Below are positions 1 to 11,647 of a DNA stretch of 64,000 nucleotides, one piece after another. The notes below the pieces were generated by a model. That model was not told the DNA's origin, made no database searches, and saw only the letters and a list, made by a program, of their open reading frames with translations. Positions within the stretch are counted from its first letter, which is position 1. Every line of letters begins with the position of its first letter. The DNA is taken from contig JBAIZL010000005.1 in assembly GCA_036971475.1 (NCBI GenBank), positions 171,387,886 through 171,451,885 on the forward strand. The letters are read 5' to 3'. This stretch comes from Prosapia bicincta. Lineage: Eukaryota; Arthropoda; Insecta; Hemiptera; Cercopidae. A program made the position numbers and the translations under genes.

Positions 1-120
1 GCTTCCAAAAAATGTTTGTAGCCATACGATATGGAAAGGAAATGAGTCGGGTCTCTAAGATATGTTTATATGAATAAGGTATGCAAAGGAAATGAGTCGG
101 GCTTCCAAGAAAAGTTCATA
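1..120. repeat. 50-bp tandem repeat at the window edge
   Basis: Two full units (1-50, 51-100) and a partial third (101 to about 120). The block AAAGGAAATGAGTCGGG occurs at 35-51 and again at 85-101, exactly 50 bp apart, and GCTTCCAA opens units one and three. The array probably continues to the left of the window. Confidence 0.8.
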
Positions 121-1700
121 TAAAGTTTTATAAACTTATTTATTGCATTTTGAATCGTAGAATTAGGGTTCATTAACTCCTATTTTCTAATGTATAGGAA
201 CGTATTACGTGTACACCGAGTTTTCGATAATCCGAGGGGTGTCGGGCCCATCTACCTCGAACTATCCAGAATCTACTGTACTTCTTTGAGACTCCTTAAC
301 AATTGAATCGGGAAAATATTCGACTTGGTCACATCCTAAAATCATCGCATCTCATATATATATATATATATATATATAGTTCTTCACAACTATTTTGATA
401 ACATATGATTTCATACAACAGCTGATTCTATGTTATAGGTTATGTTGTGCAACAGCTGTTTTCAAAAGGAGGGTTATTTTACTTTATTTATTGGGTGCAC
501 TATTAAGTTAAAATGTTATCGGTTAATAAATACAATATTGTAATTAATTACCTCAATGAATCGTACTATCGTACTACAATTATGTCAATAAAATGATATT
601 CAGTTATAGCCTATGTTTATATTCCATTTTTGAAACGATAACTTCCTTTAAGCGCTTCTGACATTTTTATAAACAGTTGTCAATTAGATTCGTTATTTAT
701 AATCTTTATTCGCTAAATTTGTCAACATCAAGGTTTTCTACTAACTACATTATTTTATTTTTAACTACACTAACTAGATTCTATTAAATAGATGCTTGGT
801 ATGAAATATTCACTTTTGTCGGCCACTCCCTCTGATTTCCTCATCTTGAATGGTTTTTTGTTTTCGTAATTATTTTTTTAAACTATCTTACTGAAACAAA
901 TTTGAAGGTGGACATTTTTTCTAAAGTCCTTTCATAATAATATTACTTTTAATCCTAGAATTACGTACATTGTAATGACGTTTCAAAAGGAGGATAGTTT
1001 AACTACTGAACAGTAGGCCATACTTGAGAAAAAATTGTGTTTAGATTATTGAAACTAATTAAAATAATGCTTCGAAAAGAAAAGTCTTTCCTTGCTCGAT
1101 CTACTATTTCATTCGTAGGTCAATGTTTGAGTGTTTATGTCATTTAATTTTGTATTTTTAAATAGTAGTAGCCTACAATTATAAATTATGCAGCTTTTGT
1201 AGCCTATGCGTTTAAACGCGTAGTATGAAATATTAAACATGGTTGTATAGTGAAATATCTTGTATCTTGACAAAAGGCACTTCCCTAAAGAATGATAGAT
1301 TATTTGTCGTACACGTGTTCAAGAATCCACTCTTAGATTTCTAATTTGCTATTACGTTTCTGAGCTCCATTAGTCCAACAGTCACAAGTTATTAAGATTT
1401 TATAAAAATGTATTAATAACGATTTCAGCAACATTCCATCACTCTTCTGATTATAATTAAGATATAGTTTCTTTCTGTGACAATAGTTTCACCGAAACCG
1501 TTTCGCCAAAGAATGGAATCCAAATCGAGGTTACAACCGAAAGTGAATCAGATTCCGCTGCGAGTGGGTTGCAGGCCGTTACGTCACTTAAGGCATGCTA
1601 CAACAATACAAAATGATTTGTAAATTGTAATGTGGACGACAAGAATAAGAGGCGCCCGGCCGCGGTCATTGGCAGGACCCGTTGACATTGAAATCGGATC
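121..1700. other. AT-rich upstream region of cuticle gene A
   Basis: No gene is visible. It holds a TA microsatellite (about 353-378) and one copy of a dispersed repeat (about 400-468). The last 200 bp are richer in G+C (a GGCGCCCGGCCGCGG stretch near 1651), as expected near a promoter. Confidence 0.5.
400..468 (+). repeat. Dispersed repeat, copy 1
   Basis: Shares AACATATGATTTCATA, an AACAGC motif and TATAGGTTATG in the same order with a second copy at about 4676-4736. Two AACAGCTG words inside copy 1 make it partly palindromic. Each copy lies near a TA microsatellite. Family unknown. Confidence 0.6.
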
Positions 1701-1715
1701 TGACATTTGCTGCAG

Positions 1716-1724
1716 TATATATAG
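1716..1724 (+). promoter_or_regulatory. TATA box of cuticle gene A
   Basis: TATATATAG lies about 52 bp upstream of the ATG at 1776, with a G+C-richer leader between them. This spacing fits a transcription start near 1745-1755. Cuticle gene B has the same arrangement (TATA about 60 bp before its ATG). Confidence 0.65.
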
Positions 1725-1775
1725 TCAGGAAGCCCGGGACGTCCTGAGAGTTGCACGCCGGTGAGAGCTCGCAAC

Positions 1776-1787
1776 ATGTATCTTAAG
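1776..1787 (+). CDS. Cuticle gene A, coding exon 1 (four codons)
   Basis: ATG TAT CTT AAG (M-Y-L-K) is followed directly by a GTACTA donor at 1788. The exon is phase 0 and joins the phase-0 acceptor at 9796/9797, so the signal peptide begins MYLKLFVCVLLVSHALA: a short basic start, a hydrophobic core, then an acidic mature start. Insect RR cuticle-protein genes commonly have a very short first coding exon that splits the signal peptide. The TATA box just upstream and the matching frame support this join. It is inferred; no transcript was available. Confidence 0.7.
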
Positions 1788-3644
1788 GTACTATACATAT
1801 ATATTAGCTTCTTTTAACTGCTATTAATAATTGTTATATTTTTAAAACAGATGTTTATATTTGGCGAATAATTTTAAAGAATTATTAAAAGTGACTTGAT
1901 ACTTCCTTCTTAGAAATTAACTTAAGTTAAGATTTTCATATTGGCCTAAGTGCTTTAGTAAAGATCAAATTTTTTGGCGACGATTCAAATTTTGTTTTAT
2001 TTACCTATATTTAATTTGTAAAACACAGTTTTCGATTATTTTCAATAAATTTTAGACCAGTTAGTTAAAAAAGGAACTCTGGCTTTATTTCGTTTTACAA
2101 AATACCATAAATCGTACCGCCATTTTCCATTTCCCTTTTTGTATTCGTCAATGTATCGTGCTATATTTTTGGAATATACTTTTATTACCTAAAATATTGT
2201 TTTATTTAGAACATGTGTTTGTCAATCGTGTTTACAGATATAAATTTAATATTCACTTAAATATTTTGTAATGTAAAAATACATAATTTTTGCAATGTAA
2301 AAATGTAAAAGTTAAAATGTTTTAAAAAAAGAAGTGCTGTGTTTGGTATGAAAAAGGAACCAATGCAAATATATTTAAACAATTTTTACACAAACATAAA
2401 TCCCAGCCAAATACATAAAATCCAATTTGGCATGCTGTAACAAAATTATATAGTTTATTGCGTTTTGATGATTTTAATCGGATTTCATAAAAATACAAAG
2501 AATGGATGATAAACATGTGAAATCTAGCTTCCTTTCCTTGTTATGCTCTGCACAAACATCGATACTATAATTATTCCATTAACCACTTCACTTTGCTATA
2601 ACTTACTGTAAAAAAATTGTTATTTAATAAAACAGAACATCTTAATAACACTAGATAAAATTTTGAAATATACAATTTTGTAAGTAACTGCAACAAAATA
2701 TTTATATTAAATTAAAAATATAATTTAAATTCAAAATTTAAAAAATTTTTTATTAGTCTAGAATAGTATAACAAATTCTTGTTGAAATTAATTTTATTCC
2801 GTTTGTTTTGAACTTTGAAGTTAGTAAGGAAAGTTTTGTAAAATTAACATTTTAATAAAATGAAACTACCATCATCGTTTATATTTACAGGTCACGACCC
2901 CTTTCTTGTTATTAAACAACTTGAATCACAGCAATATTTAGTGATTTTAATGAGCAGATAGACTATACATTTCTATAACGTGTTCAAATCATTCAATTTT
3001 GTAACTTTTGTTTTGATTAGCCTACGTTTGGTCGTTAAAGGCGTCTTTTTCATAGTTACGATTTTAATAGAACTTTCCGCTCAAGGAGTTTTACATAACT
3101 TTCCTAGTCTCACTCAAGATGAGTTAAATTCTAATTAGGATTGATGAGTTGGGTTTTTAGTCGTAATGACAATAGGTTAAATTTCAATAGTTTTGATTTT
3201 TAATTACATAAAGGTTTTGTGTATTAATAATAAACAAAGATTCCAAGACACATTTTAGAATAAAATAGTGATTATTTTCGAATCTAAGCTAACACGAGTC
3301 TAAGTCACCAGGAATCTAAGCCATTATCTTGAAAATTTCCCGGAAAAACAATTCAAATTTGTTAAATAAAATTAATGTGTTAAATTTTTGCTACTTCAAT
3401 AAAAGTGTTTCGGTGTATTTTTAAAAATAGTTTTGGACTAATTCTGAATTCTTCTGAATGTTCATTTAAACTATACTCAATTTTAAAATCTCCAATAACA
3501 TTCAATAAACCCAAAATATAGGTCTAATGAAGTTGCATTGAATGAAGGTAATGGTCATTAAATGCTCAGTGTTGATTAACGTCCATTAATTTTGTAAATA
3601 AACGAAAGTTAATGCCTGGTTTTCCATATCATAGTGTTTTGAAG

Positions 3645-3658
3645 TTTGTAATAATAAT

Positions 3659-3714
<56 letters not shown>

Positions 3715-3743
3715 TAACAATAATAATAACAATAATAACAATA
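3645..3743. repeat. AAT microsatellite
   Basis: About 100 bp of (AAT)n, becoming interrupted by AAC units at the 3' end. Confidence 0.95.
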
Positions 3744-3971
3744 AGAGTTCTTTTTTGCAAGTAATTGGATTTAGAAGAAGCAGTGTAGAGCTGCCTTATT
3801 AGAGGATACCGTATTCATGGAAGGTAATGTGGCCAACACGTTTCAACCCCTTAATGGTAATTTTTGTGGTCAGCACTTAGCTTCAACCCAAAATTGTTAC
3901 TCTTGGTTTGACTTTAGGTATTCATTTTCACAGAATAAGTAGACCTGGGAACTGAAAAAGCACAATATTCC

Positions 3972-4042
3972 TTGACGCTTCCGGGGATCGATCTAGGTCC
4001 TGTAGGCTACTTGTCAAGTGGTCTACCCCATAAACAACTCAG
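3972..4042 (-). repeat. tRNA-like SINE head (degenerate)
   Basis: Read on the minus strand it has a box A-like TGGGGTAGACCAC and, about 40 nt on, a box B-like GATCGATCCCCGG. Spacing and overall size (about 70 nt) match a tRNA promoter region, but the acceptor and anticodon arms do not fold well. Interpreted as the head of a tRNA-derived SINE, not a tRNA gene. Confidence 0.5.
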
Positions 4043-4675
4043 CTGTTTTACAGTTTAAAAAATTAGCCAAATGTAAAATGCATGCCATTTTAAAATTCAT
4101 AACTTATTGCAAAGTTTTATTAAAGTAATTTGGATTTTATTTCTGGATCCAACATAGAATTCCAAGAATTACATTAGGCCAAATACAATTCCTTAAGACA
4201 TATATAACAGGTTTATATTTAAGAAAAATAATTTTCTTTCAAATCTAGTTCTGTACGAATTCTGCTTTTTCATTAGGGCACTTGAATCAATAAATTCGCA
4301 ATACATCAGTGTTTGCTTTTAGCCAATCAAAATGCGATTCAAACCGTCTGACACGGCTTCAAACCAACTGACAATACGGCTTTCATTGCCCAATACGGCA
4401 GATAATAAAACAGGAAACAATATAAATATTGTTTGGGTAAATATTTACTTTGCACTGCTTGAAACGGAATTTTGCCTGCAACGTTCTTAGCTGTCAGGTT
4501 AAATCTGCAAACATAGACTGTTATTAATTTCTAATCAAAATTACTATGGCATTAAATTCTCTTATGGCAGGCCTAAATGTGTATGCTTTGCACGGTGAAA
4601 AATCTTCGGCTTGTCGTGACACAAGACGCCTTAAGACATCGAATTTTATACAGTGTTCAAAGTAAATTAAGAGAT

Positions 4676-4736
4676 AACATATGATTTCATAAAACAGCGG
4701 ATTTTTTATAGGTTATGATGTAGAAAAACTGTTTTA
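4676..4736 (+). repeat. Dispersed repeat, copy 2
   Basis: Second copy of the element at 400-468: it keeps AACATATGATTTCATA and TATAGGTTATG, with substitutions between. Confidence 0.6.
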
Positions 4737-4902
4737 ACACATAGAATTAATTTTTCGTTCATTTTTGTCTCTCAAAATGAATATTATTTATTTTAAGTGA
4801 GACTCAGTTGATGCTCGAAAATGAGGACACGTAATTAGTCCTCGAAAGTCGACTCGCATATACACAAAATGAGATTCATGTTTAAGGACATCATAGTATA
4901 AG

Positions 4903-4978
<76 letters not shown>

Positions 4979-5018
4979 TTGTAGTTATGCAACACTGTTT
5001 TCTTGTATACACTTATCA

Positions 5019-5052
<34 letters not shown>
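4903..5052. repeat. TA microsatellites (two tracts)
   Basis: Pure (TA)n runs at about 4903-4970 and 5022-5052, separated by about 50 bp of ordinary sequence. Apparent tyrosine/isoleucine ORFs here are repeat artefacts. Confidence 0.95.
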
Positions 5053-5054
<2 letters not shown>

Positions 5055-5841
5055 CATTCCAATTTTTAAATAAACTTTCGTACGCGCGTCTAACCACTGT
5101 TAACAAATTAAAAAACTTATATTTGGATAATTTTTCAACATTTAATAAAGGTTTTCTAATAATTACATTCTGTTATTATTAACTGATCTATTTTACTACG
5201 TTTCTCTTCTTGAGACCAATCACACTGACTAATTGTTTTAATGAGTTCGGACCGTGTATGTTTTGACTGGAGGCAATTTTCGACTTGCAAAATATTGTAA
5301 ACATAAATACAACAATATTTAGTGTAAAGAATTTGGATGTTTTATATTCTTTTGAATTAAGCAAAATAAAATAATGTCTCCCTCTTTGAAATAAATTTTA
5401 TTATTATTCATTTTTATAACAACTCCATTTGTCCATCTAGTAACAAATATTGCATAATTATATTATCTAAATAAACCCAATAATTTTAGTTATAAATCTT
5501 TAATATAAATATGTAAATTATATAATTTTTAGTCGGTAGTCGTATTAAGCTAACCTTATAGTATCGTTTATAAGTTCTGTATTTTCATGCAGTTGGTATT
5601 CAACAGCGTCTGATACGGTCTTTATTAGGTCTGATAATAGGGAACACTGGTGTTACTGATAAATTACAATATATTTTAAAAATATATAATACTTTTTTTT
5701 AAATATTAACAAATAACTATGGTTAATGATCTTCAAAACAAAATCTGTTTGTTCTAAAACTGTCTTCAATAAACAGTAGTACAAGCGATTTAAAAAGTAC
5801 ACTTTAACAATTGGTTAAAGCTTGTCTGGCGAATATAATAT

Positions 5842-5893
5842 ATTGTGTGTGTGTGTGCGCGCGCGCGTGTGTGTGCGTGTGTGTGTGTGTGTA
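5842..5893. repeat. GT/GC microsatellite
   Basis: Alternating purine-pyrimidine run: GT units with an internal GC stretch, then GT again. This sequence type can adopt Z-DNA. Confidence 0.9.
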
Positions 5894-6812
5894 TGTGCAC
5901 GCGTGCTCACAAGTAGCAGGTACTTAATTACAACTTAAATATACCTTTCAAATTATTTTTATCAAATTAAAATAAAAATGTTTTAGCGAGGTAAAATAAT
6001 AAAACTATTATAAGTCATTCAATTCTTAAAATCGCATTTTATAAAGAAAAAAACAAATTTTTATTTATTTAAGTTAAAGGATCAAGTTTTTTTGTAGCTT
6101 GGAGGCGATCAGCCAATAAATTTGTTCTATCTTGATAATTTTTTTGAACGATCAAAACCAGAGTGTTAATTCTCATTTGCAGTAAAAGAACCCATTAATA
6201 CATTTAAATATAAATATGTAAATGATTTTTGCACCTTCAATTAAAATCATATATCGATTTCCCTTAATATAGGAACAGGTGTGCGTAATTTGAGGAGCTA
6301 TATCAAGTGTTAAACTAAATGAGAAGATTTTATATAAATCACACTTTAAGTTTAATTTAACAATAATTAATTATTATTAGAGCGTAAATTTAAGTTTGGT
6401 ACGGTAAGTTTAAAAAGCTTCTTAACTGAAGTTTAAGCAAAAATTTGAAAAATTTACAATGTTTAAGAATTTCTCATGGTTTTATTCATCCACAACAGGA
6501 GAAACTGCATTCGCTAGGCATACGCATTGCATTACCTAAACTGCTTTATAATCAGCTAATAACTTCTGTTTATGCAATTATAAAGATCAATAGTAAACGA
6601 AAATATTTCAAGCTTACATTCCCAGTTGCCCCACTTGTTCTCTCTAATGTAAGTATTTTTAGGTTATAAACAAATGTTTATACCAAATCGTTCGCTTATG
6701 TTTTTGTAGAGTTTTTATAATTTCTGAAGAAGCTCTTCGAACTGCTTTGTATTTCCCGCGTTGTAGTTTCCGTACTTTTGCTTTAAAACAATAAAGGCGA
6801 GGTAAGGGGGTT

Positions 6813-6868
6813 TGAATTCCTTCTATTAGCTCACATTCTCCTGTTGTAGACTGTATCTTGTACAAATG
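6813..6868 (-). repeat. Short dispersed repeat (pair with 37684-37735)
   Basis: On the minus strand, TTTGTACAAG followed by TGTGAGCTAATAGAAG reappears on the plus strand near 37684-37735 at the same spacing. In both, the frame reads ...GECELIE..., so it may be a coding remnant of an unknown transposon. A basic minus-strand ORF extends from this copy (6659-6865), but I cannot assign it. Confidence 0.5.
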
Positions 6869-7009
6869 GTCAATCTTTAATGAAATACGTTGCTATTCAT
6901 CCAAACAAGTTCAAATACATTTTTTTAAAACTTATAGAGGACGAGAATTGATGTTAATAAAGTTTTTTTTCAAATATTTATTCAATAATTAAATTATAAA
7001 GATTTAAAA

Positions 7010-7081
7010 GGGTCTATCGGGATTCCAACTGAGAATCTTCATGTTCGAAGTCAAGTGCGCTTTGGCACTGCGCCAACTTTA
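7010..7081 (-). repeat. tRNA-like SINE head
   Basis: Minus strand: box A-like GTTGGCGCAGTGCC (plus 7063-7076) and box B-like CAGTTGGAATCCCG (plus about 7018-7030), with tRNA-like spacing. Box A is very close to the eukaryotic consensus TGGCNNAGTGG. Arms do not form a full cloverleaf, so it is called a SINE head. Confidence 0.55.
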
Positions 7082-8258
7082 CAATACCTAGAGTCATGCT
7101 TCTCAAAGATCTATATGAATTCTTTTCCCAACATCTAGTTGTGGTCGAAATCTACATTGTACAGTTGTAAAACCTTAAACTGTTGCTATGGTTATCACGA
7201 AGTATCATAAATAGTTCTCTAGGGTTAAAAATGAATGAAAATAAAATAAAAAACAAGCTGGAAATAACCAAAGAATGATAAAATGTTTCTTTGTTTGCCT
7301 CAGTAAGAATTACTTTTATAAAAAATTTTTATATGACTTGTTTTATGAAGTATCTTATAATGTTCTCCAGAAGTAGTTAATAGAGCACAGTTAGAGGAAG
7401 AGCGCTGAGTCTTGGATTTACTTTACAGTTTTAACACTATCAGATGGTACGACTATCATCACCTAAAACATATAGGAAGGGATTGTGAATATAGGTAGGG
7501 ACATGAAACCCCTTGATGGAATATACGGGGGAGAGAACACGGTAACACATGAGCAGGGTTGCGTAACAGAAGAATACCTACTCTCTATCGGGGTTATAAA
7601 GGCGTTTCACCCGGGCAGTATTGGAGCGAGGTGTTGAATCTGTCTAAAAAACCATTGTAGCCATATATATAAATTTATTAGGGAATTCGCTAAAATTTCT
7701 GCAATAAAAAACATCAACAGGAAATATTGAAAAATGAGAATAACTTTAGAAACCAAAATAAGGATAAAATGGTTAGACCGAGTTATAAGACGAAAACTGA
7801 TAAAACCAGAGGTGGAAATGTTCAGCCACACCGTTAGTATAAACTAATGAACTCAATGTCTTTTAACGTTACGTTTATGAGTTTACAGACAACAGCATGC
7901 AACGATTAATCTGGACGAAACAAAATACCGCATACAATAGTTGATTGAATCAGTGGCTCAGGTGAAGTCGGAACAAAATATCTTTATATGTACAGTTTAT
8001 TTCCCCATTGTGACTATGAGATTCAGTCACCTCTTTTATTTTGGCTTTCGTTTATAATTTCTGTAAGTCGATAGATCAAGGATCTTAAGTATCGTGCTTA
8101 TGTATGATAACATATAATCCTTCTATGTTAATAAAATGGCTTGGGAGAGATAGGTACAAATACATTACTTGGGAAGGAGATAATGAGGTTATAAGCTTCT
8201 GCCGTTTTTTATTAAGACCTAGTTGGCGTGAAGTCTGGAAAAGCATAGAAAGTCTTTA

Positions 8259-8335
8259 GCGGTACCTGGGTTTGAACCCAGGACATTCAGGTTGGTAATA
8301 AAGTACTCTAATAAATAAATTACCTAGCCACCCGT
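8259..8335 (-). repeat. tRNA-like SINE head (best preserved)
   Basis: Minus strand: box A-like GGTGGCTAGGTAAT, and a T-arm with CCTGGGTTCAAACCCAGG, whose stem pairs perfectly (plus 8265-8282). About 75 nt between the ends. The middle is AT-rich and does not give a good anticodon arm, so I favour a SINE over a working tRNA gene. Confidence 0.6.
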
Positions 8336-8540
8336 AAATGTTATTGGTTTTAAACTTTCATTTTACACTCGACAATGAAAGACGATTCTCACCCTAAATG
8401 TTAAGTTATGTTTACTAGTCAACTGAGGGCGTTTGGATAAATATCGGAATTTGCCTAACTCTAGGTAGGGATGGTAGAGAAAGCTCTCAAACGTTTGAAA
8501 AATCATCCAAAGTTTTAGTTTTCTTATACTTCTAAGAATA

Positions 8541-9421
8541 ATATTCTTCAACGACTTAAATGCTAAGTGGGCAAGGCTAGCCTTACTTAGCGCTCGTTGT
8601 GCTGTTAAGTGTTTTATGAATGGGTAAATTTTATTACATTTAAAATAATTAGCTATCGCAAAAGTGATTTTAAAAATTTTTACAAAACCTAATATCATTT
8701 TCGGTTTTCATGTTGTGTTATTTTTTTCTAATCTAAATATATTTCTATTCTTTTTAAATAGAATAGGTATTGAAATGTAAAACTGGTTTGATAGAACAGT
8801 ATTACATGTGTTGGCTCATGAATTGTGGGGTGGATAGCAATAAAATATTTTTTGTACACGCGCAAACACCTTTTGTGGAGGTTTAGCGCCCTATGAAAAC
8901 ACTATTATGTGACTACTTCATCAGATATTTTATTATAATAATAACTGCGATAGATTAAAAATAGGTTTAAAAAATTCTTGAACAACTTGAATGCTAAGTG
9001 GGCGAGGAACCAAGTTGGCAAGACTAGCCTTACTTAGCGCTCGTTGGGGTGTTGAGTTTTTTATGAATGGGTAAATTTTATTACATTTTAAAATTATTAG
9101 CTATCGCAAAAGTGGTTTTAAAAATTTTTACAAAACCTAATATCATTTTTTGTTTTCATCTAGTGTTATTTTTTTCTAATCTAAATATTTTTCTATTATT
9201 TTTAAATAGAATAGGTAAATAAATTCAAATGTAAAACTGATTTGATAGAATAGTATTACATGTTTTGGCTCATGAATTTGAGGGTGGATAGCAATAAAAT
9301 ATTTTTTGTACACGCGCAAACACCTTTTGTGGAGGTTTAGCGCCCTATGAAAAACGCCATTATGTGACTACTTCATCAGATATTTTGTTATAATAATAAC
9401 TGCGATAGATTAAAAATAGGT
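8541..9421 (+). repeat. Tandem duplication, two units of about 430-450 bp
   Basis: Unit 1 (about 8541-8966) and unit 2 (about 8972-9421) are near-identical head to tail. Both contain TGCTAAGTGGGC, TTAGCGCTCGTTG, TTTTTGTACACGCGCAAAC and GTGGAGGTTTAGCGCCCTATG, and end TGCGATAGATTAAAAATAGG. Unit 2 has about 20 bp extra near its start. No convincing coding frame. It may be two copies of an unidentified non-autonomous element or a local duplication. Confidence 0.85.
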
Positions 9422-9796
9422 ATATCAACGTAACCTCTTGTACAGTAGTAGTAAAGTAACAATGGTAAATATGAAATGAAAAAAAGACAACAATCCTTGA
9501 ATAATGAAATGACTGTTTATATTTACAAACATTTAAATCGTATGTATAGAAATATTATTTAGATTAATACAAGACATAGTTAAATTTAAAAGGACTGTAG
9601 GCCTACATTTGTAAACAAAGTAGATGTAATCACCAGCTCGCGTGAGGCAGACAGTAATTTATTAACATGTTCGAGATAAATGTTATTGGAGATGCCTCAC
9701 CACGAGCGGTCTTGTGTTTACATCTTTATTAGGATGAGCAAATGTAAAACTGGTTTTAAAGGCGGAATAAACAGAAGCTGTTTGGTTTGTTTACAG

Positions 9797-11236
9797 TTGT
9801 TCGTCTGTGTTTTGCTCGTAAGCCACGCGCTTGCAGAAGAAGAAGACGACGGGCAATACAGTCCTGAAAAATACGAGAAACCCTACGAAGAGGTTCCGAG
9901 TGATGAAGGGGACGAGAACCAACAGCCGCCGTCGCCAGTGCAACAACCCAACGCTTTAAATCTTGGCGCGTATCAACAGAACTCTCCGCAACAAACGATT
10001 CCTCAAGGATATCAACAGGGTATTCATAATGCTGGGCCTCATGGCTTACCAAACATGCAACAGGTCCATCAAGCTTACAATCAAATACCTCAACAGCCAA
10101 TTGTTCCTCAATCTTATCAATCACAACCTCAGCCCTATCAGCAAAACGTACTACCTCAGTCATATCAACCACCTTCAGTAGTACCTCAAGGGGATCATAA
10201 AGTCCAACCGCAGCCCTATCAGCAAAACGCACTACCTCAATCATATCAACCGCCTTCAGTACTACCTCAAGCTGATAAAGTCCATCCTCAACTATATCAA
10301 CAATTTTTACAACAGCAGAAAACCTTACCTCTTCCTCAAGCTTATCAACAATATGCCCAACATCAAGTAGTACCTCAGTATCAAGACTTCTCGCAACAAT
10401 CGGTTTCTCAGTTGCTACAAAATCAAGTTCCCTTTGCGTACCAGCAAAGCACACAACAGAGCCACCAAGACCCTCCAAAACCTCTTGACCAGTCCTCTCT
10501 TCCAGCTCCAGTGGGGCAACCAAATCAACAACAAATTGTCCCAAATTCAAATGACCCATTTGTGTCTATAAACCAGAATTCTATTCCGGTGGATCCTCAA
10601 GCACCTGTATTTCAACAAGCGTTACCGTTGGTTGCTACAAACTACGAAACCGACAACGGCCACAGAAGATCAGAAAATGTTGACAGTGAAGGCAACGTTT
10701 TCGGACAGTACAGTTATGTCGACCCCAATGGAAAAACCATAACTGTTAGGTATTCTGCTGGAAAAGATGGCTTCAAGGTAGAAGGTGACCATCTTCCAGT
10801 AGCCCCTCAGTCTGCAGTTGTCCCTGTAGCAGATGCTCCCTCAATCCCTCAGTATAATCCGCAGGCTTTGTCAGGTTCAATCCAGTCTCAAGTAAATCCA
10901 ACTTTGGGAACTTTTCAAAACCAAGGACTCCATTCGGTTCTGCAACAAAACACAGCACCATCTAGTCCTCACGCAAAAATTCCGGCCGTGATTACGAACT
11001 CGGCATTGGGCCCTCAAGTGCCTTACAACCCCCAGCCACAGCTTCAGTATAGCCTTCAACATCTGTATGGTCACGCTACACCCGAACAAACGCCACCTGT
11101 TTCACAATATAGCCGGCAGCAGTTGTACAACCAACAGTCGTATCCAACAAACATACATCCGCAGTTGAAACACAACCCAGCGTTTCTGTACAACCATGGT
11201 CCCCAACCAGGCGAACTTTTAAACTCGCCCCAGTAA
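9797..11236 (+). CDS. Cuticle gene A, terminal exon: RR-domain, Q/P-rich cuticle protein
   Basis: Encodes almost all of a secreted structural cuticle protein (about 483 residues with exon 1). The exon opens at the TTGTTTACAG acceptor with the hydrophobic part of the signal peptide (LFVCVLLVSHALA), then an acidic stretch. A long N-terminal region is rich in Q, P, Y and S, with PQSYQ-type repeats and a near-duplicate block of about 26 residues encoded at 10125-10281. A chitin_bind_4 (Rebers-Riddiford, RR-1-like) domain spans about residues 287-339: NYETDNG, then GQYSYVDPNGK, then YSAGKDGF, then GDHLP. A second Q/P/Y-rich tail follows. RR domains bind chitin in procuticle; this is family knowledge. 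The core has YSAGKDGF where many relatives have YTADENGF. Translation could also start at an ATG at 9734 by read-through of the acceptor, but that gives a poorer signal peptide. Stop TAA at 11234-11236. Confidence 0.88.
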   Translation: MFVCVLLVSHALAEEEDDGQYSPEKYEKPYEEVPSDEGDENQQPPSPVQQPNALNLGAYQQNSPQQTIPQGYQQGIHNAGPHGLPNMQQVHQAYNQIPQQPIVPQSYQSQPQPYQQNVLPQSYQPPSVVPQGDHKVQPQPYQQNALPQSYQPPSVLPQADKVHPQLYQQFLQQQKTLPLPQAYQQYAQHQVVPQYQDFSQQSVSQLLQNQVPFAYQQSTQQSHQDPPKPLDQSSLPAPVGQPNQQQIVPNSNDPFVSINQNSIPVDPQAPVFQQALPLVATNYETDNGHRRSENVDSEGNVFGQYSYVDPNGKTITVRYSAGKDGFKVEGDHLPVAPQSAVVPVADAPSIPQYNPQALSGSIQSQVNPTLGTFQNQGLHSVLQQNTAPSSPHAKIPAVITNSALGPQVPYNPQPQLQYSLQHLYGHATPEQTPPVSQYSRQQLYNQQSYPTNIHPQLKHNPAFLYNHGPQPGELLNSPQ

Positions 11237-11594
11237 AAGTAAGGGTTTGATTGATTTAAACTGTATTTGACTTTGGTATTGATTAAACAATTCAGAAACA
11301 CTCACCTCTGGATAAACTCGGTTATAATGCAGCTCGCATATTGTGAGCGGAAATATTTTCTCGCTAGTCTATTAGAATCACCTTACCATTTTCCCTTCTT
11401 GTCATAAAATATACGGGCTTTTTTTGTCATTATTTTTATAATATTTTACATTTCAAAAAAAGTATTAAGTGAACTTTTTTTTACAAATTTTACTTTAGAG
11501 AATTTTAATCCGCTTTAACTTATATTAGTCAATTTGTCTTTTCTACATTAATTGCACACTTTATAGTTCTGTGAAATAATGTTTCTTTTTGTAG

Positions 11595-11647
11595 AATAAA
11601 TATTTTATTTATACGTAGTTCATATATTTATTTATCCTTGTAATAAA
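11595..11647 (+). terminator. Candidate poly(A) signals of cuticle gene A
   Basis: AATAAA at 11595-11600 and again at 11642-11647, about 360-410 bp after the stop codon. In such AT-rich DNA either could be chance. Confidence 0.4.

Larger units (their letters stand above)
1788..9796 (+). other. Large intron of cuticle gene A
   Basis: About 8.0 kb between the inferred GT donor (1788) and the TTGTTTACAG acceptor ending at 9796. It has no supported gene. It carries an AAT microsatellite, TA and GT arrays, three tRNA-like SINE heads in antisense orientation, a short dispersed repeat near 6813-6868, and a 450-bp tandem duplication at 8541-9421. Remaining stretches are AT-rich sequence in which I see nothing specific. 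Confidence 0.6.

Noticed and set aside
8259..8335. Functional tRNA gene
   Set aside because: Box A and B and the T-stem are good, but the anticodon and acceptor arms do not fold, and related sequences occur elsewhere with similar decay.
9756..10559. 267-codon minus-strand ORF
   Set aside because: It lies wholly antisense to the Q/P-rich exon of cuticle gene A. Repeated CAA/CCT codons leave the opposite frame open; it has no domain of its own.
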